Shown here: piece by piece, positions 5,278-7,113 of the stretch
Position numbering within the stretch: the first letter of the stretch is position 1
Layout: each line of letters starts with the position of its first letter
DNA from: Spirochaetaceae bacterium
GTDB taxonomy: Bacteria > Spirochaetota > Spirochaetia > SZUA-6 > Bin103
Direction of reading: 5' to 3'
Assembly: GCA_028820215.1 (NCBI GenBank)
Contig: JAPPKD010000120.1
Coordinates: forward strand, 1-7,113
DNA: 7,113 nucleotides
Notes under the pieces: model-generated
The model's input: the letters and a program-made list of their open reading frames with translations, nothing else
Told to the model about the DNA's origin: nothing
The model's database searches: none
Translations under genes and position numbers: made by a program

Positions 5278-6221
5278 GTGCCCCCGCGACCGAGGTGCGG
5301 CCCGCGGCCACCCGGCGGCGGGCGTGGTACGCGCCGCTGATCACCCACCGCTACCTGTACCTGATGCTGGTCCCCGGCGCGGTGGTGCTGCTGATCTACC
5401 GCTACCTGCCGATGTATGGGCTCACCATCGCATTCAAGAACTTCCGCCTGTCGCGCGGCATCTGGCGCAGTCCGTGGGTGGGGTTCGAGAATTTCGAGCG
5501 CTTCTTCAACTCGCCGTTTTTCGAGCTGATCATCACCAACACGGTGGTAATCAGCCTGCTCAAGCTGGTGTTCGTGTTCCCGGTGCCGATCGTGCTGGCG
5601 CTGATGCTCAACGAGGTGCGGGCCAACTGGTACAAGCGCGGCGTGCAGACCGTGCTCTACCTGCCGCACTTTCTCTCCTGGGTGGTGATCGGCCACCTGG
5701 CGGTGGTGTTCCTGGCGCCGCAGACCGGCGTCATCACCAACCTGCTGCGCGACACCATCGGCCTGGCGCCCAACATGCTCATGGATCCGGCGTCGTTCCG
5801 CGGCACCCTGGTGCTCACCGACATCTGGAAGGAGGCGGGCTGGGGCACCATCATCTTCCTGGCCGCCCTGGCCGGGGTGGATCCCGACCTGTACGAGGCC
5901 GCCACCATCGACGGGGCGCGCAAGCTGCAGCAGATCTGGTACATCACCCTGCCGTCGATCCTGCCGGTGGTGATCATCATCTTCATCCTGCGCATCGGCA
6001 ACATCCTGGACGCCGGCTTCGAGCAGATCTTCATCCTGCAGAATCCGGTGGTGTACGACGTCAGCGAGATCCTGGACACCTACACCTACCGGGCGGCGTT
6101 CCAGGAGGGGCAGTACAGCCTCGGCGCCACGGTGGGCTTCTTCAAGTCGGTGGTGGGACTGGCGATGGTACTGGCCGCCAACTGGGCGATCCGCAAGGTG
6201 GGCGAGGAGGGCGTGTTTTGA
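5274..6221 (+). CDS. ABC sugar transporter permease, LplB-like (MalF-type subunit)
   Basis: A 315-residue inner-membrane permease, one of the two channel subunits of a carbohydrate importer (CUT1 class). Six hydrophobic segments lie near residues 28-48, 86-112, 126-148, 178-200, 226-245 and 286-304. The cytoplasmic EAA loop that contacts the ATPase is E208-A-A with G214 and LP at 226-227. YLPMYGLTIAFKNF after TM1 and YLPHFLSWVVIG in TM3 are typical of LplB relatives. The ATG at 5274 has no ribosome-binding site of its own; see the leader ORF, whose stop overlaps it. It overlaps the second permease by four bases (TTGA). A sigma70-type promoter lies upstream. LplB-type systems usually carry oligosaccharides and have no adjacent ATPase gene, sharing one encoded elsewhere. 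The substrate cannot be read from the permease. Confidence 0.93.
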   Translation: MSAPATEVRPAATRRRAWYAPLITHRYLYLMLVPGAVVLLIYRYLPMYGLTIAFKNFRLSRGIWRSPWVGFENFERFFNSPFFELIITNTVVISLLKLVFVFPVPIVLALMLNEVRANWYKRGVQTVLYLPHFLSWVVIGHLAVVFLAPQTGVITNLLRDTIGLAPNMLMDPASFRGTLVLTDIWKEAGWGTIIFLAALAGVDPDLYEAATIDGARKLQQIWYITLPSILPVVIIIFILRIGNILDAGFEQIFILQNPVVYDVSEILDTYTYRAAFQEGQYSLGATVGFFKSVVGLAMVLAANWAIRKVGEEGVF

Positions 6222-7111
6222 GGGGCGCGGCGGCGCGCGCCGGGGTGCTGCGGCTGCCGGAGCCGGGCACGGCGCTGAACCACCTGCTGCTCGCGGTCAC
6301 CGGCGTGGTGATGCTCTACCCGATGTGGTACGTGTTCATGTACGGACTGAGCGATCCGCAGGCGGTGCTCGGCAAGGGCGCCATCCTGTGGCCGCAGGAA
6401 CCGACGCTGGCGGCGGTGTCGTTCGTGCTGCGCACCCCGGAGATCATGCGCTCCTACCTCAACACGGCGTTCGTGGTGATCGCCGGCACGCTGCTCAGCA
6501 TCGCGGTGACCTCGCTGTACGCCTATCCGCTGTCGACGCGGATTCCCGGCGTGCGGGTGATCTCGCTGCTCACCTATTTCACCATCCTGTTCAGCGGCGG
6601 TATCATCCCCACCTACGTGATCGTGCGCGAGACCGGGCTGATCAACTCGCTGTGGTCGCTGATCGTGCCGCAACTCGTGTGGCCGTTCTACGTGTTCATC
6701 ATGATCAAGTTCTTCAAGAACATCCCCGACAGCCTGCCGGAGTCGGCGAAGATCGACGGCGCCAACGACCTGGTGATCCTGATCCGCATCGTCCTGCCGC
6801 TGTCGCTGCCGGCGCTGGCCTCGGTCGGGCTGTTCTACGCCGTGCGCTACTGGAACGAGTTCTTCACCGCCATCATCTACCTGCCCAACAAGGAGAAGTG
6901 GACGCTGCAGGTGATCCTGCGCAGCCTGCTGATCACGCAGCTCGAGGACCAGTTCGACATGCCCTCGGGTGACCAGACCGCGGGGTCGGTGACCGCCGAC
7001 ACGGTGAAGATGGCCACGGTGATGGTGGGCACGCTGCCGGTGATGCTGATCTACCCGTTCCTGCAGAAGCACTTCGCCAAGGGCGTGATGATCGGGGCCG
7101 TGAAAGGCTGA
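6218..7111 (+). CDS. ABC carbohydrate transporter permease, LplC/YtcP-like (MalG-type subunit)
   Basis: A 297-residue second channel subunit, with six membrane segments near residues 22-42, 82-104, 115-136, 142-165, 190-210 and 262-282. The EAA-like loop reads ESAKIDGAN at 175-183, with LP at 193-194. The C-terminal end KGVMIGAVKG is characteristic of LplC/YtcP proteins. The start is TTG at 6218: GAGGAGG at 6204-6210 lies seven bases upstream, and the codon overlaps the stop of the first permease (TTGA). The frame is open for hundreds of codons further upstream, but that part is antisense-like shadow through the first permease. An in-frame GTG at 6245 is a weaker alternative with no good ribosome-binding site. 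Two bases follow the stop before the window ends. The usual next gene would be the LplA-type solute-binding lipoprotein. Confidence 0.93.
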   Translation: MRGAAARAGVLRLPEPGTALNHLLLAVTGVVMLYPMWYVFMYGLSDPQAVLGKGAILWPQEPTLAAVSFVLRTPEIMRSYLNTAFVVIAGTLLSIAVTSLYAYPLSTRIPGVRVISLLTYFTILFSGGIIPTYVIVRETGLINSLWSLIVPQLVWPFYVFIMIKFFKNIPDSLPESAKIDGANDLVILIRIVLPLSLPALASVGLFYAVRYWNEFFTAIIYLPNKEKWTLQVILRSLLITQLEDQFDMPSGDQTAGSVTADTVKMATVMVGTLPVMLIYPFLQKHFAKGVMIGAVKG

Positions 7112-7113
7112 AC

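Noticed and set aside
5132..6217. Extension of the second permease frame far upstream, giving a 659-residue protein
   Set aside because: It overlaps the whole first permease in another frame and has low-complexity composition. The TTG at 6218 has a good Shine-Dalgarno and the second permease then has the usual length.
6086..7072. Minus-strand open frame of 328 codons opposite the second permease
   Set aside because: It is composed mostly of His, Arg, Gln, Asp and Val with no fold signature, an antisense reading of a hydrophobic GC-rich gene.
1..7113. CRISPR array, tRNA, rRNA or complete insertion sequence
   Set aside because: No regularly spaced repeat series, cloverleaf-like segment, rRNA stretch or transposase with terminal inverted repeats was found on reading both strands.

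Overview
This 7.1-kb window comes from a bacterium with a GC-rich genome. One 60-base sample inside proS (1321-1380) is 75% G+C. Translation starts use clear Shine-Dalgarno (SD) sites and GTG/TTG codons, and genes overlap by 4 bases. The phylum cannot be fixed from sequence alone. The paired LplB/YtcP-type sugar permeases are common in Bacillota and Spirochaetota, and the prolyl-tRNA synthetase carries extra CxxC motifs. A GC-rich spirochaete-like or Chloroflexota-like lineage would fit, but this is a guess.

Layout, left to right: (1) the 3' nine-tenths of proS on +, cut by the window edge; (2) an AT-rich 249-bp gap (25 G/C in the 80 bases 1721-1800) with short direct repeats; (3) a BrnT/BrnA type II toxin-antitoxin pair on +, of lower GC than its surroundings (32 G/C in the 60 bases 2281-2340) and so probably acquired; (4) a short stretch with two palindromes; (5) on -, an orphan ribbon-helix-helix antitoxin whose PIN-toxin partner seems reduced to its first codons; (6) on -, a two-gene unit with an ATGA overlap: a BNR/sialidase-fold beta-propeller protein, then an Eis-like GNAT acetyltransferase; (7) a divergent intergenic region with a good sigma70-type promoter facing right; (8) on +, two ABC sugar-transporter permeases with a TTGA overlap. 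The second permease ends two bases before the window ends.

The sugar permeases and the divergent propeller protein probably belong to one carbohydrate-use locus, with the substrate-binding protein expected just beyond the right edge. Between this locus and housekeeping proS lies a small accessory island of two toxin-antitoxin systems, convergent with each other, one intact and one apparently decayed. No new multi-gene system is evident. The points most worth a second look are a 13-codon leader reading frame that takes the only strong ribosome-binding site in front of the permease operon and ends on the permease start codon, the decayed toxin next to the intact BrnTA pair, and the repeats upstream of brnT.
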